Assembly (NCBI GenBank): GCA_914767715.1 | Contig: OU612068.1 | Span: 20,462,001 to 20,522,000, forward strand | DNA length: 60,000 bases | From: Membranipora membranacea | Taxonomy: Eukaryota; Bryozoa; Gymnolaemata; Cheilostomatida; Membraniporidae | Reading direction: 5' to 3' | Shown: positions 27,601-37,486 of the stretch, one piece after another | How the letters are laid out: each line of letters begins with the position of its first letter | Position numbering within the stretch: position 1 is the first letter of the stretch | Position numbers and translations under genes: made by a program | The notes under the pieces: model-generated | Databases searched by the model: none | Told to the model about the DNA's origin: nothing | What the model saw: only the letters and a program-made list of their open reading frames with translations

Positions 27601-28549
27601 ACTGCTCCCTGATACACTATTGAGTATTCTTCATACATGGGCCCAAAGTCTATACTTTGTCCATGTAAACTGGCTGTCACAAAACCCTCAATACATATCT
27701 GCAACGGGAAAAATTACATTATACAACCACCATACGCCAGATTCAAATGGGGGTAATGGGCAATATTGCTAGACGCAGTATGCGCTGAAGCCAACATGAC
27801 ACGCGGACTAAACAACCGAGACATAAAAGCAGTAATATTGGATACCCAGTGTTAGTAATGAGTGGGAACTGGTGGGAACATTTCCTACAAAGAAATATTT
27901 AGTGGGAACTCTTAGAACACTGCTCCCACTAAATTCTGTGCTTAAAGCAGTGTGAAAATGTTTCTTTTTCACCAGATTTTGATCATATTATCAATCATAC
28001 TATTACAGATCTGTGTTTCTGCATAAATTTTATGCTCAACAGCATGGATCTGCATAATTTGACATAGATAGTGCAACAAGATTTCCCTGCGGTTGCCTTG
28101 AGGCCATTTTTGGCTGCTGTTGACCCAGAGAGTAGAGTTCCCACAAATAAAAAAGTCCACTTAGACCACTGCACACACCTGACATATTCTTATACGGGAT
28201 AGAGAAGACTTACCAGGAAGACATCGTAAAGGTTACCAGAAATAGGCACATTCGGCTCTGCAACTGCTACACCATTGTCATCGCCACAATAATTACTGCC
28301 ACTCAGGGTGTTGTCGCCGGGTGTACATCCGTACTCGAGAAACAATGCTATTAAAATTAGAATCGGATATTAAATCAAAAAAGAGATGATATAATAATTG
28401 TTTAATTTTGCAATAAAAAAATTAAAACCATTGGATTGTTCATGTTAACATGGGCATCTTAGTTTATGGTACATTTTTCACTTACCATTAGCAGAGGTTA
28501 TCGCCAAAAGTAAGACCACAATGGATACTGGACAGCTCCCTGCCCACAT
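12683..28549 (-). CDS. secreted mosaic protein: NIDO, EGF x5, IgGFc-binding, SUEL lectin, F5/8C, sushi-like x3
   Basis: All 28 exons join in consistent phase to 1382 residues: 28549-28486, 28347-28214, 27698-27548, 26584-26481, 25812-25723, 25355-25208, 24488-24336, 23913-23785, 23478-23362, 22954-22826, 22569-22438, 22142-21961, 21281-21105, 20716-20575, 20133-19965, 19590-19373, 18960-18838, 18630-18464, 18099-17931, 17564-17457, 17247-17059, 16605-16460, 15723-15570, 15343-15201, 14879-14735, 14328-14152, 13596-13390, 12864-12683. Signal peptide MWAGSCPVSIVVLLLAITSA. About 45-230 is a NIDO domain (VYYRET; QWALVVTW; NTFQLVLVTD). About 231-450 holds five EGF-like domains, one per phase 1-1 exon, several with DxDEC or DxNEC calcium-binding starts. 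About 451-843 resembles the IgGFc-binding N-terminal domain and contains a furin-type site REKR at 586-589. About 844-899 is an Asp-rich spacer (NDCDGRVDEE). About 900-998 is an SUEL/galactose-binding lectin domain (LLSCPEQQIIRIVQSHYGR). About 999-1194 is F5/8C (discoidin). 1195-1382 holds three sushi-like modules, the last the clearest. No membrane segment or anchor is seen. An adhesive or immune-type extracellular role is inferred. Confidence 0.85.
16034..16098 (+). mobile_element. tRNA-like SINE head
   Basis: An A-box-like TGGTCTAATGG (16041-16051) and B-box-like GGTTCAATTCC (16078-16088) stand at tRNA spacing and are followed by CGGTGCTGGCA. The unit lies in an intron of the mosaic gene on the opposite strand. 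The body downstream, to about 16170 or further, is not delimited. It differs from the SINE at 11945-12117. Confidence 0.55.
21704..21806. repeat. ATC trinucleotide microsatellite
   Basis: About 100 bases of CATCAT with occasional GTT or GCA interruptions, in the intron between exons 12 and 13 of the mosaic gene. Confidence 0.95.
24189..24262. repeat. short tandem repeat, 13-base unit
   Basis: Five or six diverged copies of a unit like TGTAGCATTGTGA, in the intron between exons 7 and 8 of the mosaic gene. Confidence 0.8.
25845..26082. mobile_element. MITE family 1, copy A
   Basis: The ends read TGTAGTTTAGGAGAAATGG(T)AGGGGAGGC and GCCTCCCCTAGAACTACGGCC, which form terminal inverted repeats. 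The interior matches, in the opposite orientation, most of 40025-40255; both share, for example, AGTAACACCAGGTTGGGT and AGCTGATTCTGA. At about 238 bases it has no coding capacity. It lies in the intron between exons 4 and 5 of the mosaic gene. Confidence 0.8.
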
Positions 28550-28979
28550 GTTGCCGGGTTAGCTCACAAAAAGCTAATGCATTGTACTGATAGACAGTCA
28601 AAATGTAACAAACAGGATTTTCTGTATCAATAGCAACGATAGCTAACAAATTATAATTCCAGCGCTCAATATAATGGAGATATTGAAAACCTCTAGCTTT
28701 TATGAGTCAAGCAGTTGTACATCAGCAGTTGTGTGTCATGATAAACAGTCCTGTGCATCCCTTAGTTTCGATTCAAGAGGCTAATTATGTAGAAATAACC
28801 CCCTCCAAATTTAATCTGATGGATAATATAAAATCAAATAAATATATTACTAGAAAAATCATAATTTCGGACAATCAAATGCAAGTAATACAATACAATT
28901 CAGTTAGCAAATGCATGCCACGCTTTATGTTAATGTTATGTTATGTTAATTTTTTTCATAACGCTGAACAATCTGTGAT
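28550..28979. other. gap between mosaic gene start and GST A stop
   Basis: About 430 bases upstream of the mosaic protein start and downstream of GST A, on the same strand. It should hold the mosaic gene promoter. No TATA box or other site stands out. Confidence 0.4.
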
Positions 28980-31550
28980 TTATAGCTTTGGAGTTGGGAT
29001 TTGCATTTTTACAAATTTCGGACCGGTTAGACTGATGAATTTATGAGCATCATCAAAAAGTTCTGTGCCAATTGACTTTTTCACTAGTTCACTCCAAGCG
29101 GCCACCTTAGGAAAATCTTTAGTGACATCCATACTCAGGCCCAACTGAGGTTGCATAAGCTCACAGACTCCAAAGAAATCTGCAATGGATAGCTTGTCGC
29201 TCCAAAGATATGGCGTATCCTTCAAAAACACATTCTCCATTTTATTCAACGAAGCTTTCATTATTTTTGCAGCCATGTCCAGCTCCTCTGGTTGTACTGT
29301 TTTCCCTGAAAGTACTTTGATGAGCTAAAAATGAGAAAAAAATTTGATCAAATACAAATTGAACATATGCAGGTATATGATGGATGAAAACAAGAGAACA
29401 ATGTTGAGTGCTACAAAAGTGTTAATGTATGTCAATTTGTGTGACTGGTGATTACATCAGATTAATGTGCCTATCATTAAGTCATGTGACGTGATGTACA
29501 ACACCAGCTGAGGTACACTGGAGTCTCACTAGTACTTTAGCAAGCTAAAAATATTACAAACAAAGAATATGCCCATCAACTTTTCAAAGGAATGTATTCC
29601 TGATGTTAAAAGGATGCATGGTACTTCCACAAAAACAAAAAAAGTGATCAAATGTAGTAAGCGTCTCATTTTTTGCAGACAATGGAAACTTTTGAGCATG
29701 TTGGTATGTGACGTTCTCAGATTTATTTTGGGAACATTCAGAGAGACATTTAGCATGTAGAATGGTTCAGCATAAAAGGGAAGAGCCACTACATATAACA
29801 TAAACAATATTACCATTGCAATAACTTACCAAATTCTGAAACAAGCCACTCCCTCCCATTCGTAAATTCATGTGCTGCCAATGATTAAAAGCATCGATCC
29901 GAGCTTTCTGCTTTAGATCGGACGGATATAGATCTTCTATATTGTGCTTCTTACACAAGTACTGAACAATAGCTACACTGTAAATGACAAGAAAAAAATA
30001 ATATACAAGCTGATAAATATGCACAGTAATTGGGTATTATCAGAAGCTTTCACAAGGCTGCATGTTCCAGTGTTGCAACAACAACAATAGTGAGGGAAGC
30101 CGTCCATGTAATTAGATTTCAATGAGAGATTGACATCATCATGTATCTTTGATCTGATTTTTGAATACCTTTCACTCAGATGAAAGCCATCATCATCCAC
30201 CATCACTGGCACTCTCTTGAAAGGATTCACACTCGCAAACTCAGGAGTAAGGTGTTCCCCTGTCAACAAAAGGTTTCCAGGTATTGAGAGACATAATACA
30301 AAACAAACAAATTGTCCCCAGACTTTCACTCATGACTGGGTTTACATGGTTCATCACCTTGAAATACAACATCGATGTCCTCCGAATAGTTTTCATTATA
30401 CACTGGATTATTAAATTACATAGGATAGTCCTATTACTTTAACAATGTTGTATTGTTTTTGTTTAAGGCAATATTAGCCTGTCTTGACAAGCTTTGTTTT
30501 GTGGGGGTCCAACCCTTTTCATGGATTTCAGGCCCGCGAATTTCTGGTGGGTTTGGCCAAGACGAGAAGATTTCAAGCTTTTAACTCAACTACATAAATC
30601 CCTTCCCCAACCGGTAGTTGAACTGGGACCTTCTACATACCAAGGTAAAGTCATACCACTGAGCCACGCAATATTATGGTATCATAGGAGAATATACACG
30701 AATATACTAAGTATTCGTGGTTTCTGTCATCGCTTACCGCGAATTATCACACCACTTGAAAACATAAGGTCAGTAGGGTACTTTTAGAGGCGTGTGGTAT
30801 GGCAAGACGTTAAGATCAAAACTCCTAAAATGGAAAACCAACTGGATATTTCATCATTACAAAAAATTATGCTTTTCTGGATGGGCACTGTTGTTTGTGT
30901 TGTAGGGGCCGCATGAATGCTGTAAGACATGTCCCATTAACACCCGCCACACGTCTCACAACACTCCAGTGTTGGTTTGGACTAAGTACATAAAATATGT
31001 CTTAGCACGCAACATGGGCTGTACCAACAAACCCTACCTAATATGTTTTTTTTCATAAAACTGGCTACTGCCCATACAGAATTGGAATTTTCTGTAATGA
31101 TAGAAACGAAACCCAAGCAATAATAGACGACCAACTGAAGAGCTTTTGACTGGTGAGCTGCAAGGGTGTTTTGTTGTTGTGGATTAGGCCTGTGCTTGTT
31201 GTGAAATTACATCTTAATTAAACACAATACTGGTGACTGCAAGTGCAAATGCCAGTGAAAGGAAAGCTGAATTCTATTTGTTATTCAACAAACATGTATG
31301 TGACAATTGACAGTAAAGCTGGAAGTGAATAAGTGTCATTCATCAAACCAACAACAATCAATCATATAAAATAAATTAATTATTAGGCTATAATTTAATA
31401 CCTACCAACCAAGTCCAATTGTACTAATTTTACATACTTGCCTTTTCTGAGTGCAACTGATTGAATAGTATGTGGAACTTTTGTGTACTTTAAAAACATG
31501 TATACAGCCCTTGAAGGCTGTGACATCAGGTCAACATAAACTTTGGCCAT
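28980..31550 (-). CDS. theta-class glutathione S-transferase A
   Basis: Four exons (31550-31442, 30259-30169, 29977-29830, 29324-28980) give a 230-residue cytosolic enzyme. It conjugates glutathione to electrophiles. The thioredoxin-fold half starts MAKVYVDLMSQPSRAVYMF; the theta-class catalytic serine is S10 in DLMSQPSR. The glutathione-binding ES pair is in HLSESVAIVQYL. The all-helical half has the N-capping motif SIADF and the theta-type segment YPSDLKQKARIDAFNHWQH. Length fits the family (about 230-245). Intron 1 must start with GC (AG|GCAAGT) to keep frame, giving RKGEHLTPEF; using the nearby GTATGT would break the frame. The start codon lies 378 bases from the divergent PICK1 start. 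Its paralogue is GST B at 33705-37163. Confidence 0.9.
30478..30668 (-). mobile_element. tRNA-derived SINE in GST A intron 1
   Basis: On the minus strand an A box (TGGCTCAGTGGT, 30655-30666) and a B box (GGTCCCAGTTCAACTAC, 30614-30630) head an element ending in CAAAGCTTGTCAAGAC(AGG). The 3' end sequence recurs at about 35380-35400 and 39636-39650, so the family has at least three members in this window. Confidence 0.65.
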
Positions 31551-31928
31551 GTTGTTGCACACTCCCTTAATAATTCATGAAATTGAACTTATTTTTTCTT
31601 TTGGTTACACCTGGGTTCAAAGGTTGAAGCTTGACTTTGATGGCTTTCAGATACATGTCTCTCAATAAAGTGTTTCATATATCAAAGGATCTTTCACTAT
31701 GTCAAGGCCAATTAATGTGACGTAAATGTAGTGGAGGTTCTGCCAAAATACATTGGTCTAAAACAAGGGACGAATTGAAGACTCACACAACTGAATTCTA
31801 CTCACTGTCTAAGAAAAATTGATTTTTGTAAACATCTTTGTTTTTATCTCTTCCTGATACGGAAAAGGGGTTTAGGATCTATTTGGGTTTCTTCCATCAG
31901 TAAATCTTGCCAGAGACTTGCAGCAAAC
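31551..31928. promoter_or_regulatory. putative bidirectional promoter, GST A / PICK1
   Basis: The 378-base gap between divergent start codons must hold both 5' UTRs, unless untranslated exons lie elsewhere. No TATA box is evident in either direction. The assignment rests on gene orientation only. Confidence 0.4.
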
Positions 31929-33438
31929 ATGTATAGAAATGTTTATGATGATGAGCCAGAGGCTATGGAAGAAGACACACTGGGAATGAAGGTAACATCT
32001 GGTGTGGCAACTTTTGAGAAGAATCACAAGAATATGATTGGTATATCTATTGGTGGAGGGGCTCCTTACTGCCCCTGTCTGTATGTTGTACAGATCTTTG
32101 ACAACACACCTGCCTCTCAAGAGGGCTCACTAGCTGCTGGAGATGAACTTGTGGCAATCAATGGCAAATCTGTCAAAGGGTGTACAAAGGTGCAAGTAGC
32201 TAAGAAAATCCAGTCATCTGATGGCCCAGTGACAATAAACTATAACAAATTGCATGCTGACTCTAAAGATGGTAGAACCCTGGATGTTGCTCTGAAGAAG
32301 ATTAAGCAGCGGTTCGTTGAAAACATTAGTTCAGGCGCTGCTGATGCACTTGGTTTGAGCCGTGCAATTCTCACAAATGATTCTCTGGTCAAGAAACTTA
32401 AAGAACTGGAAAGAATTGGATCTACTTACAACGGCTTAGTACAGCATAGCCGAAAAGTTCTCAAAGCCTTCTTCAGTGTGTCACAAGCTCACAAAACTTT
32501 GGGTGATGTGTTTGCTGGTATCGGTGTCCGTGAACCACTTCCCAGTGCGAGTCAAGCCTTTACCCAGTTCGGAGATGCTCATCGAGGTATGGAAAAGTAT
32601 GCCATAGAAATGCTGAAACAACTGAAACCCATGATCAAGGACCTCAACACATATCTGACTAAAGCGGTACCTGACACAAAACTAACAGTGAAGAAGTATC
32701 TCAATGCAAAGTTTCTCTATCTCAGCTACTGCCTCAAGGTAAAATCATTGAAAATCACAATAAGTGTGAAAATTAATGTAGTCAAAATGGATCTTTCAAT
32801 TAGGATGAGTGATGAATTTTATGGTAAATGCCAACATTGTTCCATTCTATGCTGTTCATGGTAAAAAAAAACTTTTGTTTCTTTCAAAAAAGTACCCTAG
32901 TTCACAATGCTCTTGCTTGATCACTCAAATGGTAGGCCAGTCCTCGTTTGATGATGTTCTGATATAGCAAACACTTACCTGATATTTCAAGGTAAAAGAG
33001 ATGGATGATGAAGAACACAGTTATGCAGCTTTACAAGAGCCACTTTACCGAGTAGAGACTGGGAACTATGAGTATCGTCTCATACTTCGATGCAGACAGG
33101 AGGCAAGAAAGGAGTTTGCTCATCTTCGCGCTGATGTTCTAATTAAAATTGAACTACTCGATAACAAGCATGTACAAGACACAGTCATCCAATTGCAGAA
33201 GTTTGTCGCTGCTATCTCTACTTTCCACACACAATGTTTTGAGATTGTGAAAGGAGCCACTGTGTTTCCCATTGAGGTTGACTTATTTGAAAGAACATTT
33301 AACTATAACCCAAGTGGCCAGCTCAATGAGCAAGATGATGAGGAGGAGGAAGCAGAGGAAGCGATAGCTGCTGATTTTAGCCAAGCTGAATATCAATCAT
33401 CTACACAAGACCATAGAAATCTTCTCGACTTAGGCTAA
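31929..33438 (+). CDS. PICK1: PICK1, PDZ and BAR domain protein
   Basis: Two exons (31929-32738 and 32992-33438) join in phase 0 at SYCLK|VKEMDDEE to give 418 residues, against about 415 in vertebrates. The PDZ domain spans about 25-110, with carboxylate-binding loop MIGISIGGG and the family-specific PYCPCLYVVQIFDNTPA segment. The BAR/arfaptin domain spans about 145-360 (SGAADALGLSRAI, VGREP-like GVREPLP, DLNTYLTKAVPDTKLTVKKY, YRVETGNYEYRLILRCRQEAR). An acidic tail (EQDDEEEEAEEA) follows, as in vertebrate PICK1. In the known family PICK1 binds C-termini of receptors and PKC-alpha and couples them to curved membranes and actin regulation. Having only one intron is unusual next to its neighbours. 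The acceptor is TTTCAAG, a weaker AAG type. The N-terminus (YDDEPEAMEEDTLGM) resembles the vertebrate start, supporting this ATG. Confidence 0.97.
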
Positions 33439-33704
33439 AGGAAAAAAACTAGATGACAAGTTCTATTCTTCAATTGAACGCATATACATGTTTATACATA
33501 TCTAATACATAGTGTTGTGTTTTTACTCAGTTTTACAGAATCTAGTCTATATTAATTGTTGATTGAGACAATCTGTCCGCTACTTCATTCCAACTACTTC
33601 TGATTGAAATCCCCAAGCATGTTGAATCATCATTCCTTACTACTTAGAGATCATGATATATTATAATCAAAAATAACAAAGACGATATTTTACAAAAAAT
33701 TGCG
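33439..33704. other. tail-to-tail gap PICK1 / GST B
   Basis: 266 bases separate the stop codons of the two convergent genes, so their 3' UTRs probably abut or overlap. I see no canonical AATAAA for either gene. Confidence 0.4.
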
Positions 33705-36700
33705 TTATTCTAGTTTTGGAATTGGTAAGCCCTTGGATTTATAGCTTTGGCCTGCTATTGTTATGAATTTGTGAGCTTCATCATAAAGTTCTGTTCCAAC
33801 TGTTTCCCTCACCCTTTCAACCCAATCATGCAGTTTTGGATATTTGGCATGTTCAAGGTCGATACAAAGTCCTAGCCTTGGTGTGTTCAGTTCTGAAACT
33901 CCAAGAAAATCTGCTATTGTCATTGTGTCACTATACAGAAAAGGTGTATCCTTCAGATAAATATTCTCGATCTTGTTGAGTGAGGCTCTGAATATCTTTA
34001 GACTCTGATCTACCATAGCATCACTTCCAGGCTTTCCTGTCAACGTTGGGATATTCACCTACAACATTAATGTAAGAAATAGCAAAATATTGTTTAATTA
34101 GCTTGAGCTCAACTAGTTTTGTTTTTTTTCGTAAAGTTTCCACAAGTTTTTTGTCAAAGCAGCCTGTGATTTTCTGGTTGAAATATGAGTAATCCCTAAA
34201 TCATGAAATCAAGAATCGGTCATTGGTATGCATACATTTCAACAGCCTATTCTCGGTTCTCTGATGCTGCCAAACCCCAAAACAACAGGACACTAGTATG
34301 AGTAAGCTGACTCCAATATTAACCAATGAATGAGGACGAACCAAGTGAGATGCGCCGTGTAACATGGGGTCACTTGTGGCAAAATCCCACCCTCCCTGCT
34401 CCCTGCATGTGTGGACTTCCTATTGCTAATATTTTAGAGTTGTGTCCCCATTATGAATGAATGGACAACTCCCAGGTAAGTTTTCAGGGTTTGTTTCTCC
34501 ACCATATTGAGACTAAATTTTGTACTGCAATACAACTGCGGATTTATGCTAGTATACATCGTTTACGGTGAATCATATGAATGTGTTCTGTTTATCACTG
34601 CTAATAGCAATTTATGAAAACACCTCCAGTGTTGCAGATAGATCTTGAACTGATAAGTTAACTCACTAGCTGATGGAAGAGCATAGCACCACCAAATCTG
34701 ATGTTCAGATGCTGCCAATGTGTGTAAGCATCTACCAACGCCCTCTGTTTTAAATCCGTAGGGTACAGTGTGTTGATGCTGTATTTATCAGAGAGATACT
34801 GCAGAACAGATACGCTACAATCAGATAACAAAGTTAAAAATGTTTGCTTAGATATGGATACGTTCACAGGTATTCGCTCAGTCAAAGTTTTTTCTACTAC
34901 TTCCCTAAACTATTTTCCTTTACGATGACAAAAATTGATGAACATTGAAAATCTTTCTTGAATAACTCAAAGTGTGGGCTGTACTTCATACGAGTGATTC
35001 CTAAAAAATCATGTGTCCAGTCAACTACTGCCCTTAAGCATATGTGAATGTCTATTTCCATCTAAACATTACCTCTCAGGCAGAATCCACCCATCATCAT
35101 CGACAACAGGCACTCGTTGAAAGGGATTGACTTTAGTGAACTCTTCTGAAAACTGCTCTCCTACAAATTAAATGTAATCGTGAATCAATGTTGAACAACG
35201 TGTTACAACTCTTACTGTATAACTTCATTTATTTTGCTTACCCTTATGGATCAATTGAAGGTTTGCTAAAATTTTGGATTAGAAGCAAAGGAAGACAAAC
35301 AGGGCCCACCCTCACTTGTCAGCCAGAATTATATTAGACAGACCAATAATGATGTAACCAATTTCTTGGTCTGTTGTAGCCTGTCTTGACAAGCTAGGTC
35401 TGTTGGTGACTGCGGTCCAAATCACTTGGGGAGTTTTTAGTGCCTGCAGGTTTTAGCGTTCCAAAAATCATTAGCAGGCAAGCACAACTTAAATTTGCTG
35501 AAGAGTCTAATGCAGAACTCAAAAAGTAACCCCAAACATGTACTTGGTACTCAATGGAATTACAAAACGCACTGTCAAATACAAGATTATAGGCTAACAT
35601 ATGAGACGGCAAACAGATTGCATGGCAGACACAATTCATAAAGAACAGACTGTTGGTGAATATCTCAAACCACTCGTGTACACTCAATCCTGGCTCTTAT
35701 CCTGCTATATAATTAAAGGGGTCTTTCAATTACGCATTTCACTCCAAAACTGTAAATATATAGTTCCATCAAGGAGTGAGCGATTTGGGAACAAGACCTC
35801 TATTAGTTTCTCTACTATCTCATTTGAAATCCCATTTCTGAGTATCTTTGAAACAATGATATAATTTGCTCATGTTTATTTCACAGCCGGCCCCAGTTAT
35901 TGACCACCTATAGCTGGGTTATCTGGGACGAACACCATAAATGGTTTGTTGGAGTGTATTTATCCCTGTTTGCAATTGTATTGGTGTCGCACACAGCAAC
36001 AGCGGACACTTATATAACAGACGCATCTGGATGGGCATGTAATACTTTCGGAGGCAACCACATTCGGTGGTCAAAATTTCCATCTGGCTTTGTTGAAGGG
36101 GTATTCTATAAAATTAGTTGAGCCTCTACTTAGAGCCTTGATAGGGTACCCGACTTGTGCAATATTGATCCAACCACCTCAACAGAGGGAAAATAACTGT
36201 CCACACGCTGACGCGCTTAGAACCCTTCCGGATGCCTATTTAAATAGTATTTTGCAACGGTTGGAAGCCACGCGGACATCTGACGGCTGCTAAATTGGCA
36301 TCCGGATGGGTTTGTGAGAGTCACATCATGAGATTGATAAAGGTGGTTTGGCTGGCCAGATAGCACTGCCGGACGGATATTCGTCATAAGTGGATGACCC
36401 TTTTACAGAGATGTGTGGGGGATGGCCATTTACCGGACACATTTTAAGCACAACACACACTCCTGTTATTCAGCTAGGAGGGACTGTTGTGCTACAAAAG
36501 TGTCCGGTAAATTGCCATACGCCACACCTCTCTGTTCAAAGGCCATCCGCTTTTGGCGAATACCCATCTGACAGTGCTAACTGGCCATCCATTTCACCTT
36601 GTATCAATCTCAAAGTGTGACTGTCATGAACCCATCCGGATGCCCAATAAGCAACCAGTGTTTGTCCGGCGTGGCATCCGGCGGATGCCAAGTAGGCATC

Positions 36701-37163
36701 CGGCTGGCACTCTGACATCCATCCTCCTCCGTTACAAACCCATCCGCTGCTGTCAAACTAGTGTCCGGATGCCTTTTATACAACCAGATGCCTGATTGGC
36801 ATTCGGCGGTTGTTTTGCCAACCGAATAGCTATCGGACAACCGCCAGATGTCCGCGTGGCATCCGGTGGTTGTCCGATAGGCATCCGGTGGTTGTCCGAT
36901 AGGCATCCGGATGGGTTCTTAGCGCAGCATACAAGTGTGTCATACAATGTAATGATGGATAAGCCTACTATTCATTGGCTCATCTCAATTAGTAACATTA
37001 TTAGGCTATGAATGATAACAGAACATAATAATGTATGTAGTAGTACTCACTGACCCTTTCTGAGTGCTACTGGGACAATCTTATGGGTTATTTTAGAGTG
37101 TTTTAGAAACATGAACAGAGCCCTTGAGGGTTGTGTCATCAAATCCACATATGCAGTAATCAT
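33705..37163 (-). CDS. theta-class glutathione S-transferase B
   Basis: Four exons (37163-37055, 35160-35073, 34814-34667, 34058-33705) give 232 residues. Exon phases are identical to GST A; exons 1 and 3 have the same lengths (109 and 148), exon 2 is one codon shorter and exon 4 three longer. The protein starts MITAYVDLMTQPSRALFMF; the ES pair falls in ILPESVSVLQYL and the N-capping motif is TIADF. The position of the theta-class catalytic serine (S10 of GST A) is threonine here. Threonine keeps a hydroxyl, so activity may be altered and not necessarily lost. The intron 1 donor is GTCAGT after AAAGG, chosen because it preserves RKGEQFSEEF. Intron 1 carries a foldback element and another repeat fragment. 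Confidence 0.9.
35374..35460. mobile_element. fragment of SINE 3' body
   Basis: TAGCCTGTCTTGACAAGCT and the following GC-containing stretch match the end of the SINE at 30478-30668. There is no tRNA-like head nearby, so this is a truncated copy, in GST B intron 1. Confidence 0.5.
35718..35786. mobile_element. partial copy of the GGTCTTTCAATT element
   Basis: GGGGTCTTTCAATTA followed by TAGTTCCATCAAGGAGTGAGCGATTT matches the end and an inner segment of the 7586-7830 element, with most of the interior missing. Confidence 0.55.
36203..36932. mobile_element. foldback element with subrepeat-built inverted arms
   Basis: The two halves are inverted copies around about 36475. The inner arms (AGAGATGTGTGGGGGATGGC ... 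TTTACCGGACAC) pair with GTGTCCGGTAAAT ... CCACACCTCTCT. Further out, GGCATCCGGATGGGTTTGTG pairs with CATGAACCCATCCGGATGCC. The outermost GCGCTTAGAACCC pairs with GGGTTCTTAGCGC. The right arm is longer because a 22-base unit (GGCATCCGGTGGTTGTCCGA...) is tandemly repeated at about 36858-36905. The region is far more GC-rich than its surroundings. Open frames in it are repeat artefacts. It sits in GST B intron 1. Confidence 0.85.
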
Positions 37164-37486
37164 CTTGCAGCAGGAGAGGGGAATATGTTGGTGTTCCTTC
37201 CTTTTGGCATATATGAATGTATACTATGATACAAATTTTCTTCTTCCAAAGTCCTCTTCAATAGCCTTAGATCCTAGACACAGTATTTGTGATAACCAAT
37301 ATAAGTTTAGGAATCACGCTATTTTGTAGGAACAAGGTCATATTCACATGTGAAATTATCTTTCTGGGCAGTCAGGTAGACTAGCGACTAGCAAAGTAAA
37401 CCAACAATTTCCCTTTTTTACCTAGATATTAGATCCTATACCTTAGATTGCCCAAGAAGTCGACTCTTTGGATTTTCTTCTTGACC
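37164..37486. promoter_or_regulatory. putative bidirectional promoter, GST B / TADA2A
   Basis: The 323-base gap between divergent start codons mirrors the GST A / PICK1 arrangement. No core promoter motif is clear. An upstream TADA2A exon could also lie here. Confidence 0.35.

Noticed and set aside
36858-36905. Short direct repeats resembling a CRISPR array
   Set aside because: Only two tandem 22-base units with no unique spacers, inside a eukaryotic foldback element.
36090-37011. Several overlapping reading frames rich in Pro, Asp and Gly, both strands
   Set aside because: They are translations of the inverted GGCATCCGG subrepeats in the foldback element, with the same pattern in several frames.
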